The position numbers and the translations under genes were made by a program. From Microthyrium microscopicum (Eukaryota; Ascomycota; Dothideomycetes; Microthyriales; Microthyriaceae): a stretch of 64,000 nt of DNA. How positions within the stretch are numbered: position 1 is the first letter of the stretch; each line of letters starts with the position of its first letter. Below the pieces are notes generated by a model. The model was not told where the DNA came from and made no database searches. It saw only the letters and a program-made list of their open reading frames with translations. Location: contig MU004230.1 in the NCBI GenBank assembly GCA_010405405.1, forward strand, positions 4,110,282-4,174,281, read 5' to 3'. This document shows, one piece after another, positions 37,148 through 49,600 of the stretch.

Positions 37148-37795
37148 ATGTGCCCTCGCACCGAATCACAGAACATTCCAGAATGGGGTTGTGCGGTGAC
37201 TGACTTCACTCACACCATGGTCAACACTGGGCCAACCCGACCACCGGTCCGTAATGAAACAATCAGTGGTCCTGATACCGGGTTTCGAAATGCCTGGAAT
37301 CAAGATCAATACCAGCCATTTAGCTCAGATGGTAAGCTTCCACGTTTCATTCTGATAGAGAGGATGTTGACCAAGGCAGGAGATGCAAGCGACTTCGAGG
37401 GCGATGAAGGTCTTGAAGCCTCACAATTCGTCGTTGATCCAATGGCCTATGGCGTCTATGGTGAAAACAACTTCTACCTCCGAGGGACTAGCGATGAACT
37501 GGACCAGTACCAGTCCTATGGTCCAGTGCGTTCGCAGGAGGAGCCGCAATACGAAGTTCCTCGAAACATCGAGCGACCAGAATCGCCAGACTCGAATAGA
37601 GCCGAACCACCAACGCCGGAGACTGGAAGCATACAGAATTCCATGATCCTTCCAACCCAGGCCGAAAGGGACCATGCTCTTTTAGGAATGGATAACCATT
37701 CTGCGTTGTTTGCCGACGCCAATGAAATGCCAGCCACCATTGATGAGGAGGATTTTGAGCATGTCTGCGGGTGCGACTGCCACTTTCCCAAATGA
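37148..37795 (+). CDS. Hypothetical acidic protein with CGCDCHFPK tail
   Basis: A single open frame of 215 residues, hydrophilic and rich in E, D, P and N. It has no signal peptide or membrane segment. The last nine residues (CGCDCHFPK) form a compact Cys/His cluster that could bind a metal. Codon use is like that of neighbouring genes and the frame is long for this region. No intron is evident. I do not recognise the family; it may be a lineage-specific gene. Confidence 0.55.
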   Translation: MCPRTESQNIPEWGCAVTDFTHTMVNTGPTRPPVRNETISGPDTGFRNAWNQDQYQPFSSDGKLPRFILIERMLTKAGDASDFEGDEGLEASQFVVDPMAYGVYGENNFYLRGTSDELDQYQSYGPVRSQEEPQYEVPRNIERPESPDSNRAEPPTPETGSIQNSMILPTQAERDHALLGMDNHSALFADANEMPATIDEEDFEHVCGCDCHFPK

Positions 37796-40110
37796 CTATG
37801 ACACGACGAATTATGCCTTGCTTTATCGGAGTGGTACAGGAGGGATGCGGCGTTTTGGTCTGAAAGGTTTTGGGATTGAATGGGTAGGGCGACAGGAAAT
37901 TGGGATACGGGTGGTCTTTTGTGTCGTTAAGTAGATAGAGGGGCGGCGCTGACTTTGCAAGCTTCAGGCAATGTGGCTATCGTGAGTTGCGGCGTGGTCG
38001 CGTGCCACTGGAGGATCGCGCAGACCAATGGAACAATTTGCCAACGTAATACTGCCACATGGTGAAGGCGAAATTGAAGCGACGATACGCGGAGTGATAC
38101 GCGATGTAGGATATGGAGGCGTGAAAAGATGTCGAGGCGCGATACTATTCAAGCGACAGAATATTGCAACTGATGTGTGAATGCAAGGACGCGTTCATTG
38201 AAATAACAATGAATTCCCATGCATTGAGAAAAAGCATTGGTGCTGGACCCGAGATGTTTGTCATGAATTACTAAGACAAAAAAGCCTATCGTATTGGTGG
38301 ATCAAGCAGCAGCCAAAGCTTGCCAAAAGAAATGCTTCACAGCTGCTACTTTGGGCTGTCCTGACCGCTATTACCTTCTAAATCCTCACATCGTATCCTT
38401 TTCGCTTTCCGCTATCAAAAGACGCGAACGCGCCATTTTCCAACCTCCTTTCTCATCTCCATCCATCCGATATCTACCTTCCGTGCCTCTTGAAACGCCA
38501 TTGCGTTAATTTAATTGTAATTCAGGCTGAGAGCCTGGCCCTGTCAATCCGCCATTCATTGACGTTGACACTGCTGTCTCCTGGCAGAAACCCAGTTTGC
38601 ATACTGCTCCCACGAGCGCGCTATACACGTTGGACACATTAGGCTTCTGTACTGAAGATTTGATTATTGTACGTACTCATTCTCTCAAAGCCGTACTCCG
38701 CGCTACGTTATCGGAGCTACCCGACATCATTGATCATGATCATTGCTTGGCTATTCACGACGCCAAACCACCCCCATTCTTTTGCTAACTTCATACTGCA
38801 GAACATACAATATACCTCTCCTTACTCCATTTTCCCGAACTCGACGTCCTTTTATCCCCATATAGTCGGCCTGTCATGAACCAAGACAGTCACCAGTCTT
38901 GCTCTCTCAAGTCCTCCTTCAACATACGGTATCCTTTTGGCCGTGAAGATCAACACGATCCTCCATTTAAAGAATAGACTTCCCTGTCGTTGTCCGGGCG
39001 GGTCATACAAATTGATCTTCACATCGGAGCCGCATCCTTGTATACCAAGTCCGATCAATATCTTCAATTGAGTAAGTTTTCCTTGTATATCAACACCTGG
39101 TGTTGATATGATAGCATTTCATGCTCCCAGCGCCTCTATGGTTGCTACAGAGTCCATAATGTGCTGAAAGGAGTATTTAGTCTCTTCAGCTTGTATTGAC
39201 TTGGATAGCACCTTTTATATAATCACATACTAACAAGTCTAGTTCACGACGTCATTTTTCCAGTGCCCTCGTGCCAAATTTCCAACCTTCCCAGCTGCCC
39301 CGGAGCCCCGGTATATAGAAATTGGGTTGTTGGCCAGCGCAACACAACACGAAACGGCTCAAGCCTTGCATGTGCATGACCTTTCGGCATCCGCATTATT
39401 GGACCCACCGATCAATCGGTACCAGTTATCGAGGTGCATATTCCTGTCTGGAAACCACAACCCATTCATTACTATCTAAGCAAGCCAGTAAGTTCAACTC
39501 CTTGTGACGTATTTTTTTCTCTCTCCAGACTTGCGACCTATGAATTGGGCTCTAGTTATTGCATCTTCGTTTCCTAATTCTCTCCGAGCTGATGGAAGCC
39601 AGGCGTTGAATTTGGGTGCATTAATTGCTCCTGCAGCTTGGGTGCATAGTACTAGCATACTTTGACCAACATCGGGAAAGATCGGGTTACCAACCCAACT
39701 ACCAACACTTGACCTCTTCAACATATATGGGCTACTCTTCGCATCGCATCCAACCCTGGGTTCTTTTCTTGTCCTTGTAAAAGGCCCGGATCTTGCCGGT
39801 GATCTCAACCCCATTTCTACCCAATTCCACTCGTTTAGGCTAGTATCTGGGGTGCATCTCGCAGCACGGCCTAGAGTTGCATCTTGCTAAAGCACCTAGC
39901 CATCCAAAACGACTTGTTGGTAGAATATCAGACCATACGTCGGCCATACCTTAACAATCTCGTTCCACCCCAGACAAGTATCCCCCGAATTCCTCCGGAT
40001 CAAGGTCAGGCTCATATTGCATTGCATCCTACACATTCGAACAACAGCGTGTGACCTCCGATGAAAACAGTACCTACTCCGAGTTGGCAAACAAGTAATA
40101 TCCCCTCAAA
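37796..40110. other. Long 5' flank of the Ser-rich protein gene
   Basis: About 2.3 kb without a supported gene. The second half is pyrimidine-rich on the plus strand and probably includes promoter and 5' UTR of the gene starting at 40111. Confidence 0.5.
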
Positions 40111-42075
40111 ATGTCGACACCCGATAGGCCTATAGCGCCGGTCGCGCATGTGAGCTTTTCTGCGATACCTCAGTCCCTTCAAAAAGAGGCTTCAAGTGGA
40201 TCCAGTTCTTTACAAGATGATGCCTCGTCTGTCAGTGCCTCAGAATCAACGTCTCCTACTCCAGACTCAACACGCCCTAGCTTGAATACTCAGACCAGCT
40301 CGAATTCAAACCTCTCAAATTCCATGTCATCACACAATTCCAAAGTGAATTTGATAGAAGGCTCCCTCGAAAACATCCTGGAGGATACAAAAGTAGTTTC
40401 CTCGGAATCAGGCTCATCATCAAGATTGGCCAATCGTCGATTCTTACCACTCTTGGATGGCTCTGCTCGACCAGGACGAAAGACGTTCACCCCAATACTG
40501 ATTGAAACCTCGAGAAGATCAAGAAAAGCTGGAGACTCAGAACCAGGTCTAACTCTAGCAGACAAGACGGACGCTGTATCTTGTCGTGAGACCATATACC
40601 GCAAAAGACGTCTCATGAGAACCAAGGCTAGTACCCCAAGGACGGCATCTTTAGCAGGCTCATTTTTATCCAATCTCGAGGCCCGAAGACTAGGAATACC
40701 ACTTCCAAGAAGATCGCCGTCTAGTTCCAGTACTCTTTCACACTGTTACAGGCCCACCGATCTTGATACGATAGAATCGTCGGAATCTGATAGATCAGCA
40801 CCTGCCTCACCAAGTACTTCTTATTCCGTGCCACCATCTCCTATCCCACAACACCTTACACCTCGTGATAGCAACAGCATTGACACCCACTCTACAGGTC
40901 GGTTGATAGCGCTCGCGGCGAGAAACGCAGAAAAACAACTGCGCGAGCGAGGCCTGGCAGCATTCCCCACTCACTACAAGCATCAATCCGTAAATCACTT
41001 CATAGATACAGCCAGTCACACGCCTATCCAGTCAACTTTCTCGAGCCAACATGAGATGGATCTAGAAGGCTATGCAAGCGAAAACTGGGAGTTGAGAGAG
41101 ATCCAAAAACATCACGAGGTGCTACAAGCTCAACGAGATCAACAACAAAAGCGAAAGGAGGCAAAGCGAAAGCTGTTGCAACGCTTGGAGAAGAGACCTG
41201 GGGACAAGCCATTCGCTTTCGAACAATGCGCTGAGCTAGCAGAGCAGAAAGCTTGCGCAGAGGGAGATCGACCTGGACGTCCACCAATGCTTGGCCACGA
41301 GATCGTTTTTCCGCGAAGCGCATCACCAGATCGAGCCATGTTTGATGTGACTCAAGCCCCAGAAAGCTTCAAGCAGACCATGTGCTACCTCTCTGGACAG
41401 GCGAAAGACGAGTCCTGTAGTGGTCTTTGGGACTTGAAAAGCCCGCAGCCAACTGGAGTTAGTAGCCCTCCAGTCGTCTGGTCAACTCCGGCCAGCAGAG
41501 CTCCGAGTACAGGAAATGGAGGCCTATGGGGAGGTTCATGCCTGGATTCAAATACTACTTCTCCATCGCGTGGACCCACTGGCCTCCTAACGCCGCGATT
41601 TACTGAAGACCAAGGTCATTTTCCAAAGGACAACAGTAGTCTCCTGAAAGAAAGTTTCCCACCATCTCCTCCTGCATCGATGACAGGAAAGTTTGGATTC
41701 GAAGACCTCCAGGCCGAGACGGAAGAGATTTCCATTGAAGCCGAATTTAGTGACGAATTCGTCACCCAAGTATACAACTACATGTCTCTCGGCTACCCAT
41801 CGGTAGCAAAAGACTTTGATGCAGAACTAAGCAAAGTCACACGAGTTCCTATCGAGGAGCTTCGAAAAGACGATCATCTCCCGGACTCACGAGGCTATAT
41901 CCGCCTCGGCGAAGACGCAAACCCCTCAACTGGCGTAACTGAAGAAAACTGTGCGCGATGGAAGGCACTCAAAATGTACATATTAGAATGGGCACATCAA
42001 CGACCAGCAATGGTCAAAAATAAAGAGACGGATCCATCGTTCAATGGAACTAGAAAGGGCAGCTGGCAGCTTTAA
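40111..42075 (+). CDS. Ser-rich hypothetical protein with conserved C-terminal domain
   Basis: An intronless frame of 654 residues. The first 300 residues are Ser/Thr/Pro-rich and probably disordered. Residues about 325-350 are a charged helix (QRDQQQKRKEAKRKLLQRLE) that may form a coiled coil. The last 110 residues are ordered and look conserved: EFVTQVYNYMSLGYPSVAKD, then LPDSRGYIRLGED and WKALKMYILEWAHQRP. Proteins of this layout with an alpha-helical C-terminal block occur in many filamentous ascomycetes without assigned function. No signal peptide, membrane segment or catalytic motif was seen. Confidence 0.8.
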   Translation: MSTPDRPIAPVAHVSFSAIPQSLQKEASSGSSSLQDDASSVSASESTSPTPDSTRPSLNTQTSSNSNLSNSMSSHNSKVNLIEGSLENILEDTKVVSSESGSSSRLANRRFLPLLDGSARPGRKTFTPILIETSRRSRKAGDSEPGLTLADKTDAVSCRETIYRKRRLMRTKASTPRTASLAGSFLSNLEARRLGIPLPRRSPSSSSTLSHCYRPTDLDTIESSESDRSAPASPSTSYSVPPSPIPQHLTPRDSNSIDTHSTGRLIALAARNAEKQLRERGLAAFPTHYKHQSVNHFIDTASHTPIQSTFSSQHEMDLEGYASENWELREIQKHHEVLQAQRDQQQKRKEAKRKLLQRLEKRPGDKPFAFEQCAELAEQKACAEGDRPGRPPMLGHEIVFPRSASPDRAMFDVTQAPESFKQTMCYLSGQAKDESCSGLWDLKSPQPTGVSSPPVVWSTPASRAPSTGNGGLWGGSCLDSNTTSPSRGPTGLLTPRFTEDQGHFPKDNSSLLKESFPPSPPASMTGKFGFEDLQAETEEISIEAEFSDEFVTQVYNYMSLGYPSVAKDFDAELSKVTRVPIEELRKDDHLPDSRGYIRLGEDANPSTGVTEENCARWKALKMYILEWAHQRPAMVKNKETDPSFNGTRKGSWQL

Positions 42076-42810
42076 ATACGGGTTTGATTACCAGCATTGG
42101 GGCGCTTTAAAAACATGGGCCGCATTCAGCATATCAACATGTGCTTGATTTTTGTTAGTTTTATTCGATATACCTATGGTTTCTTTCACAGCGTTGGCGT
42201 TTCCGGGTATCCTAGTTTAATTCAACTTTGTAATTCCCCTATCTTCTGGATTTTGAATCGCCTTCGTTAGCGATGTTGTGTCTGCTCGCCTTGACTTTCA
42301 AATGGTGTTGTCACTGCAGTTTATTTAGTCTAGTTGAGCAAAATTGAGTATCGCATTGGTATGCTAAGTTCCATATATTCATTCCGACGTTGCGAATGTT
42401 ATATAAATGTTCCTAGGTCTCCAACGACCATATTGCCAGTGCAGTGACCAACACGTACCATATTGATCCTATAGGGCCCAATTAACCAACCAGACTAGAC
42501 GCAGTTTTAAGATTGCACCCGCCTTATTACCAGAGATAGCAGAGTATACTCCCATCTAATCTGACCTATCGATGGCATATCCTATATGCGATTCCACCAT
42601 CTAGCCAATGGTATCTTTGCATATGTTCCTGAAATAGCCACCCAGCTCAACCGCTCCAAAGACAAAGCATCATGGACTACCACACACCGGGAAAATAATT
42701 GATTAAACATATGATGCATTTACTAATCATCTCATCCCTTGGTATTTATAAATCCAAGTCTTGGCCCAAATGCTTGATCACCCCCATTCATTATCCGCTC
42801 ATTATCGACC
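42076..42810. other. Intergenic region with AKR promoter
   Basis: No open frame of note. A TATA-like element lies near its end. Confidence 0.5.
42741..42751 (+). promoter_or_regulatory. TATA box of the aldo-keto reductase gene
   Basis: GTATTTATAAA lies about 60 bases before the ATG at 42811, a good position for a fungal TATA box with a short 5' leader. Confidence 0.5.
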
Positions 42811-44129
42811 ATGCATCAAAGCATCTCCCTCCTACTCGCGTTGAGCGCAGTAGCGCTCGGCCAAACTTTCACTGTCCCCACGCCACCGAAGGGTACGAAA
42901 CTCGAGGCCATTCCACGAATTGGTTTTGGCACTTCGAGAATCGAGAAGAGTAATTGCTCGGAGGTGGTGGCTGATGCGATTGTGAATGGGTATAGACATA
43001 TTGATGGGGCGTACATTTATGGGAATCAGAAGGAGGTTGGGCTGGGTATTAAGGAGGGGTTGAGGAGGACTGGGTTGAGTAGGAGTGATTTGTGGGTTAC
43101 GAGTAAACTTTGGAATAGTCGGTATGTTTGGTTCCTTTGTTGATGTTGGCGGATTGTTTTGCGGTGGTTCGGTTGTTTGGCTGCATTTGATGGTTGGGCG
43201 CTGTGCTTTCGATGAGAGAGCAGTCTGTGTGGTTCATCGTCTATTGTCCAAGGAGAAGTGATCTTGCGACCATATCTCCTGTCCAGAAAGAACGACGATT
43301 GGTAGAAGTGGCTCCTGCCCGTGGTAGATACTGATCTTTCGATCGTATCTCCTGTCCAGGGATGACAAAGACTTCCTCATCACACTTCCAATCTACAGCA
43401 CAGACTGACATCCTTCGCAGCCACCGACGTGCCGACTTTGCCATCAAAGAGACCCTCGCAGAGCTCCAACTCGACTATCTCGACCTCTGGCTCGTCCACT
43501 GGCCCCACGCCTACAACAACTATTCCGCCGACTTTGACCACGTCGAAGCATGGAAGCAAATGCAGACCCTTCTACGCCCAGTCAACGGCACCCGCTTCAT
43601 CGGCATCTCCAACCACTCGCCCTCGCAACTCGATGACATCTTAGCCCTTCCCGGCCCACACCCAACGCACCACGAGTTCGAAAACCACCCCTACCTCCAA
43701 CAAACCCCCTGGGTGCAGCGCAACCACGCGCTCAACATCACCGTCATCGCCTATGCACCACTAGGCAACACACAAAAGGAGTCCAGCATGGGCGCATCCA
43801 CAGACCGCAGTGCCGTGCAGCCGCTACTAAGTCATCCGGTCATAGCAGGTATTGCAACAGCACGCGGGTGTGATCCAGCCCAGGTTGTGGTTGCGTGGCA
43901 CATGTCGCGAAATGTTGTGGCGATTCCAAAAGCATCGCAGGTGGAGCATCAGAAGAAGAATATTGCGACGATTGAGCAGTGTAAGCTGGCGAGTGAGGAT
44001 TTGGAGAAGTTCAAGACGATTAAGGAGGAGATTCGGTTTTATCCGAATGCGTGTGGTTATGGGATGACGGATGGTTGTGATATGGCTAAGGCGCATTTGG
44101 CGAAGCCGAAGGAGAATACCAATGCATAG
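42811..44129 (+). CDS. Aldo-keto reductase with N-terminal signal peptide
   Basis: Exons 42811-43121 and 43421-44129 give 339 residues. The AKR barrel is intact, with catalytic tetrad Asp65, Tyr70, Lys99 and His130 (HIDGAYIYG, VTSKLW, LVHWP). A cofactor segment I-P-K-A-S lies near the C terminus. Such enzymes reduce aldehydes and ketones with NADPH. Unusually, it begins with a hydrophobic stretch (LLLALSAVALG) that looks like a cleavable signal peptide and has N-glycosylation sequons such as NCS, NYS and NIT, so it may enter the secretory pathway, where NADPH supply is limited. The intron is 299 bases long, several times the usual size here, and contains a near-duplicate 29-base block. Acceptor TTCGCAG follows a CTGAC branch site. 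Confidence 0.88.
43258..43359 (+). repeat. Direct duplication inside the AKR intron
   Basis: Two 29-base copies (43258-43286 and 43331-43359) share GTATCTCCTGTCCAG-type sequence with a few differences, spaced 73 bases apart. They lie within the 299-base intron. Confidence 0.7.
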
Positions 44130-44929
44130 ATGAGATTGGCATTGGGTGAGGTTGGTTTCAATGGCAGATGGATACGATGAATTGTTGGAGCAGTGAACGC
44201 CTTGGGAAAATCCGAAAACACATCCAAGAAGTAGAGTGCTCCAGAATAGGCGCAGTGGATGCTGCACAACAAAATAGAGAGGTTATGAGTAGACCAAACT
44301 CCAAACAATGGCAAATATTGGCAGAGACAGACTCAGAGTCCGATGTCTCTATCCATTAGATGCGCTGAGTGGCTTTTGTCTAAGGTTGAGGACGAGGAGT
44401 CGGATCGTGCGACATGAAAGCAGAGGCTTTCGAGTTGTGATATTGTAAAGGTGTGGTTCGTGAGGCCGAAACGTTGAAGTCTTGTAGCTTACCCAGTTCT
44501 GGTTCAAGCTACGACCTCAAGCGCTTTCGCCTTGTATTGGAGAGATGCCAGATTTCAAGTTGGAGGGACCTGTGTTCCAAATCTTGGCGTGATGTGTGTT
44601 CTTTGAAGATCCAGAAGATCGCTCCTAAAGACTTCTGGATGGGAGAGGGCCCTTCTGGGTTCTTGGTCCCACGGAGTGGTTGAGAATTGGTTCCTTCTTG
44701 AGCTACTCGACTTGTCCCCTGAATTGGGTATCAAGTGTGTCTTTCTTGCTTCAGGAAGAACTTCTCTGAGTTATGCGCACTCTAGCAAGCGGATCAATAT
44801 GTCCTGTGGCTTGCTTCGAGTGGATGCTCAGCTTTATCTCGGCTTACATACTGACTTCAGAGCATGTTTATGGATATAGTAGGAGAATGGTCAAGGAATG
44901 ATCACAACCGTAGCTGTGACGCTGAATGC
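44130..44929. other. Convergent 3' flanks
   Basis: Spacer between the AKR stop and the stop of the minus-strand gene that follows. No supported gene. Confidence 0.5.
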
Positions 44930-46072
44930 TCATGGCGGACCTTCATAACCATATGAGTTTAGCTTCTTCAAACGGCGAGGAACTCTAATTCGGCGATTCG
45001 ATGGTGTAGGCTGCGATGGGATGGGCGAGATGATAGGCGGCGATGTGGTAGGTGGCGATGTGTTGGATGGTTGCCACTCATCATCATCAGTCGAGAATCG
45101 GAGTCTCTTATTCGGATTTGACCCTCCGGGATATTCAATCAGAGGCACCGACTCATCATCAACATCTGAGCGACTTCGTTTCTGCCCGCGGGACGAAGTT
45201 AGAGGGTCTTTCTCGGGCTGTATAGGCTCTTCATCAAGACCGGATGCCAGCGTTCCTTCCTGGTGTAGTGTACGGTGGCTTTCCAGTGGTACATCGTTGA
45301 GCATTTGCTCTTGATCAGCAGGCATTGACTTTGGCTTCCTCTTTCTCTGCTTGCCCTTGCGACGATTGCCTTTCGTATTCTGATTTTTCGTTGGGACTTT
45401 GGAGGCTTGGGCGCTGAGCTTCGGCGCATCAGGCATAGGTTCATCCTCGGCATTCGATGTCGGTGTTGGTTCTTGGTCTATCAAGGCTCCAACCTCGGCT
45501 GCGTCAGGCATAGGCTCGTCATCAACATCTAGCCTCGAGGTTCTTTCTGGTTGATTTGAGGCTCTGGTCTCTGCTGCAAATGGCTGCGCTGTCTTACTGC
45601 CAAGAACTCCTTGCATCCTTCTTTGTCTTTTACGAGTCGCTCTGTCCTTGGCCATTTCGCGCGCTTCTGTGCGACTTGGGAGGGGTTCTTTTCGACTGCC
45701 GTTGCTATGAAAAGGTTAGCCATCTGATCACTATGCTTATGCAAACCATGATTCCATGATTACATCCGCTGTAAATTGTACTGACCCATAGAAAATGTCC
45801 TTTTTTCTTTCTCGCAGACTGCCGCAAATCTCGCCGTTCTCTCTGCGCAATCCACCATCTTTGAGTATTGGACCCAAGTCTTGACGCATCTTTTTGCGCC
45901 GCTTCTGGGCACGAGCTTGCGCCGCGCGACTCTTCTTCCACTGATCAGGGCCCCAAAAAGCGGGAGTAATTCGGATTGCTTCGTCCCGAGATGGAATTTC
46001 TGGCGGCTCCACGAATGGATCAGTCATATCCGAGTCGTAATCGAGATCAAGATCTATGATAGTAGAAGACAT
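44930..46072 (-). CDS. Basic, probably nuclear, protein of unknown function
   Basis: Exons 46072-45786 and 45704-44930 join in frame to 353 residues. The N-terminal 95 residues hold a short acidic start (DLDLDYDSDMTDP), then a WGPDQWKKSRAAQARAQKRR block. Exon 2 has two copies of DEPMPDA (residues about 165 and 190), then a run of Lys/Arg clusters (RRKGKQRKRKPK, KRSRSD, NKRLRF) that look like nuclear localisation signals, and a Pro/Ser/Thr-rich C-terminal region ending in a basic patch. No catalytic domain was recognised. It is divergent from the FHA gene, with a 585 bp shared promoter region, which might mean co-regulation. Confidence 0.7.
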
Positions 46073-46657
46073 TGTGCAACTATAGAGTTGGAGAATCGTT
46101 ATGCTGGTCATGAAGAACGCTGGGTAACAGGGAAAGAGAATGGGGATAAAGTTCGGGATTGCTTTGTTTATGTTTTAAGGCTGGAGGTTGGTTGAGCAGT
46201 GAACGATTGGTCGAAAGGAGGGGCGTGTGGGGTAGCTAGGCTATTTTAGGTCTAGCTCCGGATACAGCCGTAGATTCCGCTGAGCTTATCTGTAGGTCGA
46301 GTATCAATCGTGATGAGAGCCAAATGTAAATCTACCAGCAATATCAATAACGATTCTATACTGGCTTCGTGGTGTTCAGGGTAAGTCTTGGAGGAAAGCT
46401 TGGAGGAAGTTGGGCTGGGAGAAATCTTACTCGAGTTCGAAGGTTATGGCGGTGAATTGTGACAGTGACCATCATCTACAGAGACCGATAAAGTCACTTG
46501 TTTTGCAGGTTCAAAGCATTGCCCAAGTGAAAGATTAGGCTACACACTGTTCTAGCAGTGAAGTTGATGGAGATGAGGAGTGGTTTTATCCTTCGACAAT
46601 TTTGTGTTTTCCTAAACCTCTCAGCCCACCAATTCCCTTGTCTGCAAGTCCGTCGTA
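46073..46657. promoter_or_regulatory. Divergent promoter region
   Basis: 585 bases separate the starts of two oppositely oriented genes, so it must contain both promoters. No specific site was recognised. Confidence 0.5.
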
Positions 46658-49600
46658 ATGTCTCCCCCCATGTCTCCCACCGGATCTTCCTCCATCGATT
46701 ATTCCGAGCTCACATACAACAAATTGACACAAATATTCGACGAGCATTATGGCACATGCTTCTATATCGTTGTCCGCCATCGTTTTCTTTTTGATCAGCT
46801 CAGTGCATTGAACAAGCCGGATCATCTGCGTCAAATTTCCAAATGGATCGGACCTTCTGAGCCAGAAGACAGCTTCAATGACAACGACACTGCTACGGAA
46901 GCTGATTTTGGTGAGGAGTTTGGAATCATCCGAGTTGAACAGCCACAATATGTTCCTCTCAAAAAGCGCAATGGTTGGACCGACGGATACTTATTTGGTA
47001 AGTTATCTCTTTTGGCGAGCAACTTACAACACAGCCTTGTGGAACAACCGCGCTAGCTGCTTATCTCCTGAACTATGTGTTAAACTACTGACATAGCCCA
47101 TGGCGCTCTTTTCAATATTTTGTACTAACTTTGTCGTCACAGGTCGCTATACCAAACGAGGCCGATTTGTGGATGTCGCGCTAAGCAACAAGCCAAACAT
47201 CAGTCGTGCCCACTTTGGTATATTCTTCTGCTCAGAACTGGACAGCAACTGGATGATCCAAAGCACGGGTGGCGATATTGCTGTCAACAACCGATTTCAG
47301 CTGAACCAGTCAACTCCACCGGTCGCGCTGATCCCCAACGTCGTCAATTTCGTGCGGACAAAGGAATTCGACTTAGAGATATACTGTCCCCTTAAGTTCG
47401 AATTCCAGGTAAATATGACTTGGACGTCGAATATGTATGCCAAGCCATCCGAACATAACCAGATCGCGTCATTACGTACGACAACCGCAACAGAAGGGCC
47501 TGCGAAAGTGAGCCGGAAAGTAGACGATGTGTACTTGCTAGGCGAGCAGACCTGGAAACATAGTAAGGGAAAAGAAATCTTCCATACCGTTGCTATGGAT
47601 CCGTGGACATGCGCAAAGTATATCGCGAAGCCTTTCAAGAAGAAAGAAAAGGCGAAACTGCAAACGCGAATTCGTACTCTACAGCAATTTGCGGTAAGTC
47701 TCCAACCAAACGCTTGTCTGAATCCTGATTCTCATATAGACTTACAGAATGGCCCTTTCATTCTTGATGAGCAACTCATAGAGCATGATAAGGAACTCTA
47801 TCTCCTGGCTCCTTATTCAACAGCAATGTGTTTGTCCGATTTGCTGGCATTAGAAAATCCGCCCATAGGAATAGCCTTTGCTCGTCGACTGCTCTGGAAC
47901 TTGATAAGAGTCGTGGCAATCCTTCATGAAGCAGGAATAGCTCACAACAAAATCTCTCTCCGCTCGGTGTTCGTTGAGGATGAGAGCGCCGAAATCGTTC
48001 TCCTCGCTGGATTTTCAGAGTTTTCATCTTTTGCGCCAACAAAAGTTCAACCCGCGGCAAATGACTGCTTTCAGGTCTTTCAAACCATACGCAATTATCT
48101 TGGTAAATCCGCATTGGAGCTGAAGCAATCCTGGACCGGGAATCGGATTCTGGATGATTACTGGACAAGTTCTTGGATGGGAACAGAATCATGGTATGAC
48201 CATGCGCATGAAATATGCGCAGAGCTTCGAATCACCCCTTACACTAAGCTCGAACTTTGGACGACGATCAAAGTGACAAAACCCATGTCAATTCGATACA
48301 TCGTTCGCGGCCACGATGTCCGATACTATGCCGCAGATATCAAGTTCTATGTTGTCCGACTAGCAATTGCTCAAATGACACGATACGACTCCTGGAGCAG
48401 CATTGATCATGTCGAAAAGAATGTTAATGTGGCTTTGGCGACTGAGACCGATCAAGAAGGATATATCAGCGACTCTTTCTACCGCCGCTTGTGCGATCAT
48501 GTGAGGAAGCGACATGGTTTCAACCTGCGCTTCTCCACTCTTCCACTTTCGAGGAAACAGCCCGATCATGATCCTGTCTTCACGGTCCAAGTCTCCTTCT
48601 CCGTTCCTTATAACCCTCGTTACGGAATTGTCAATTTCGAATGTTTGTCACGAATTGGGTCTGCGCATACTATGGACCATAGCGCGTTGTCAAGACTCGT
48701 TGAGAATAGCATTGAGGTACGAGGACTTCCCCAGGTTCAAGGATTTTACTTGCCAATTAAATACGTGCCGGAGATCGCCTCTGCCCTGGACTTCACCTTC
48801 GACGAAACCTCAATCCAAGGGAATGGCGATTCTTCTATGGCAAAGCATACATTTCGAAAGTGGTATCTGATTGCTGTACACGAGTCGTCTGAGCTTTTCC
48901 CAGTTTCTCGCCAGCTGAAAACAGTGCAAATCGACCCTAAACGCACCCTCCCATTATCAAAATTTCTGAAGGAATACTTCGAGAAAAAACAGTTCCTAGA
49001 CGCAACTGTTCAGCACGACCCAAGCCGTTTATTGGAATCCACAGACTCAACGGCCAAATCACCTTCCTGTAGAGGATCAGTGTCGCCAAGCGACAGCGAT
49101 AGCTCGCCAACGTTCGAGTTTCATAGAGCAAAGCGGGAAGCGACCTCCCCTATCATTGCTAGAAGTACCAAACGAAGACAGAAAGACAAGTTCATCATGG
49201 CCCCAAGCGTGGAACCCAATAAGATTGAACTGTGGACCGAGGATATGGAAAAGGCGGTTACCAAGACGAATCCGCTGTCCACCAAGTCTTCAAACACACT
49301 GAAAATGGCATCGAACTCTTCACCACCGGAAGTCTCCAACGACATTCCAGCCGCTCGTTTTAGGACACCGGATAAACGTGAACGCGAGCAGGAACTTGAA
49401 CACCAACTTCGGCGGGAAAAGAGACGGAACAAGAGTCGAAATACCAAAGAGAAAAAGATCAATGCTGTTGCTGACAAGATCGTACTCTGGGAATCAGATA
49501 CACAACCTCCGACCAAAAAGCAAAACAGTTCCATACTTTCACCGCTGGCGAAGTCCAAACTTAATACCTTGGCAGAGGACTCATCAGGAGCGAAGAAAGA

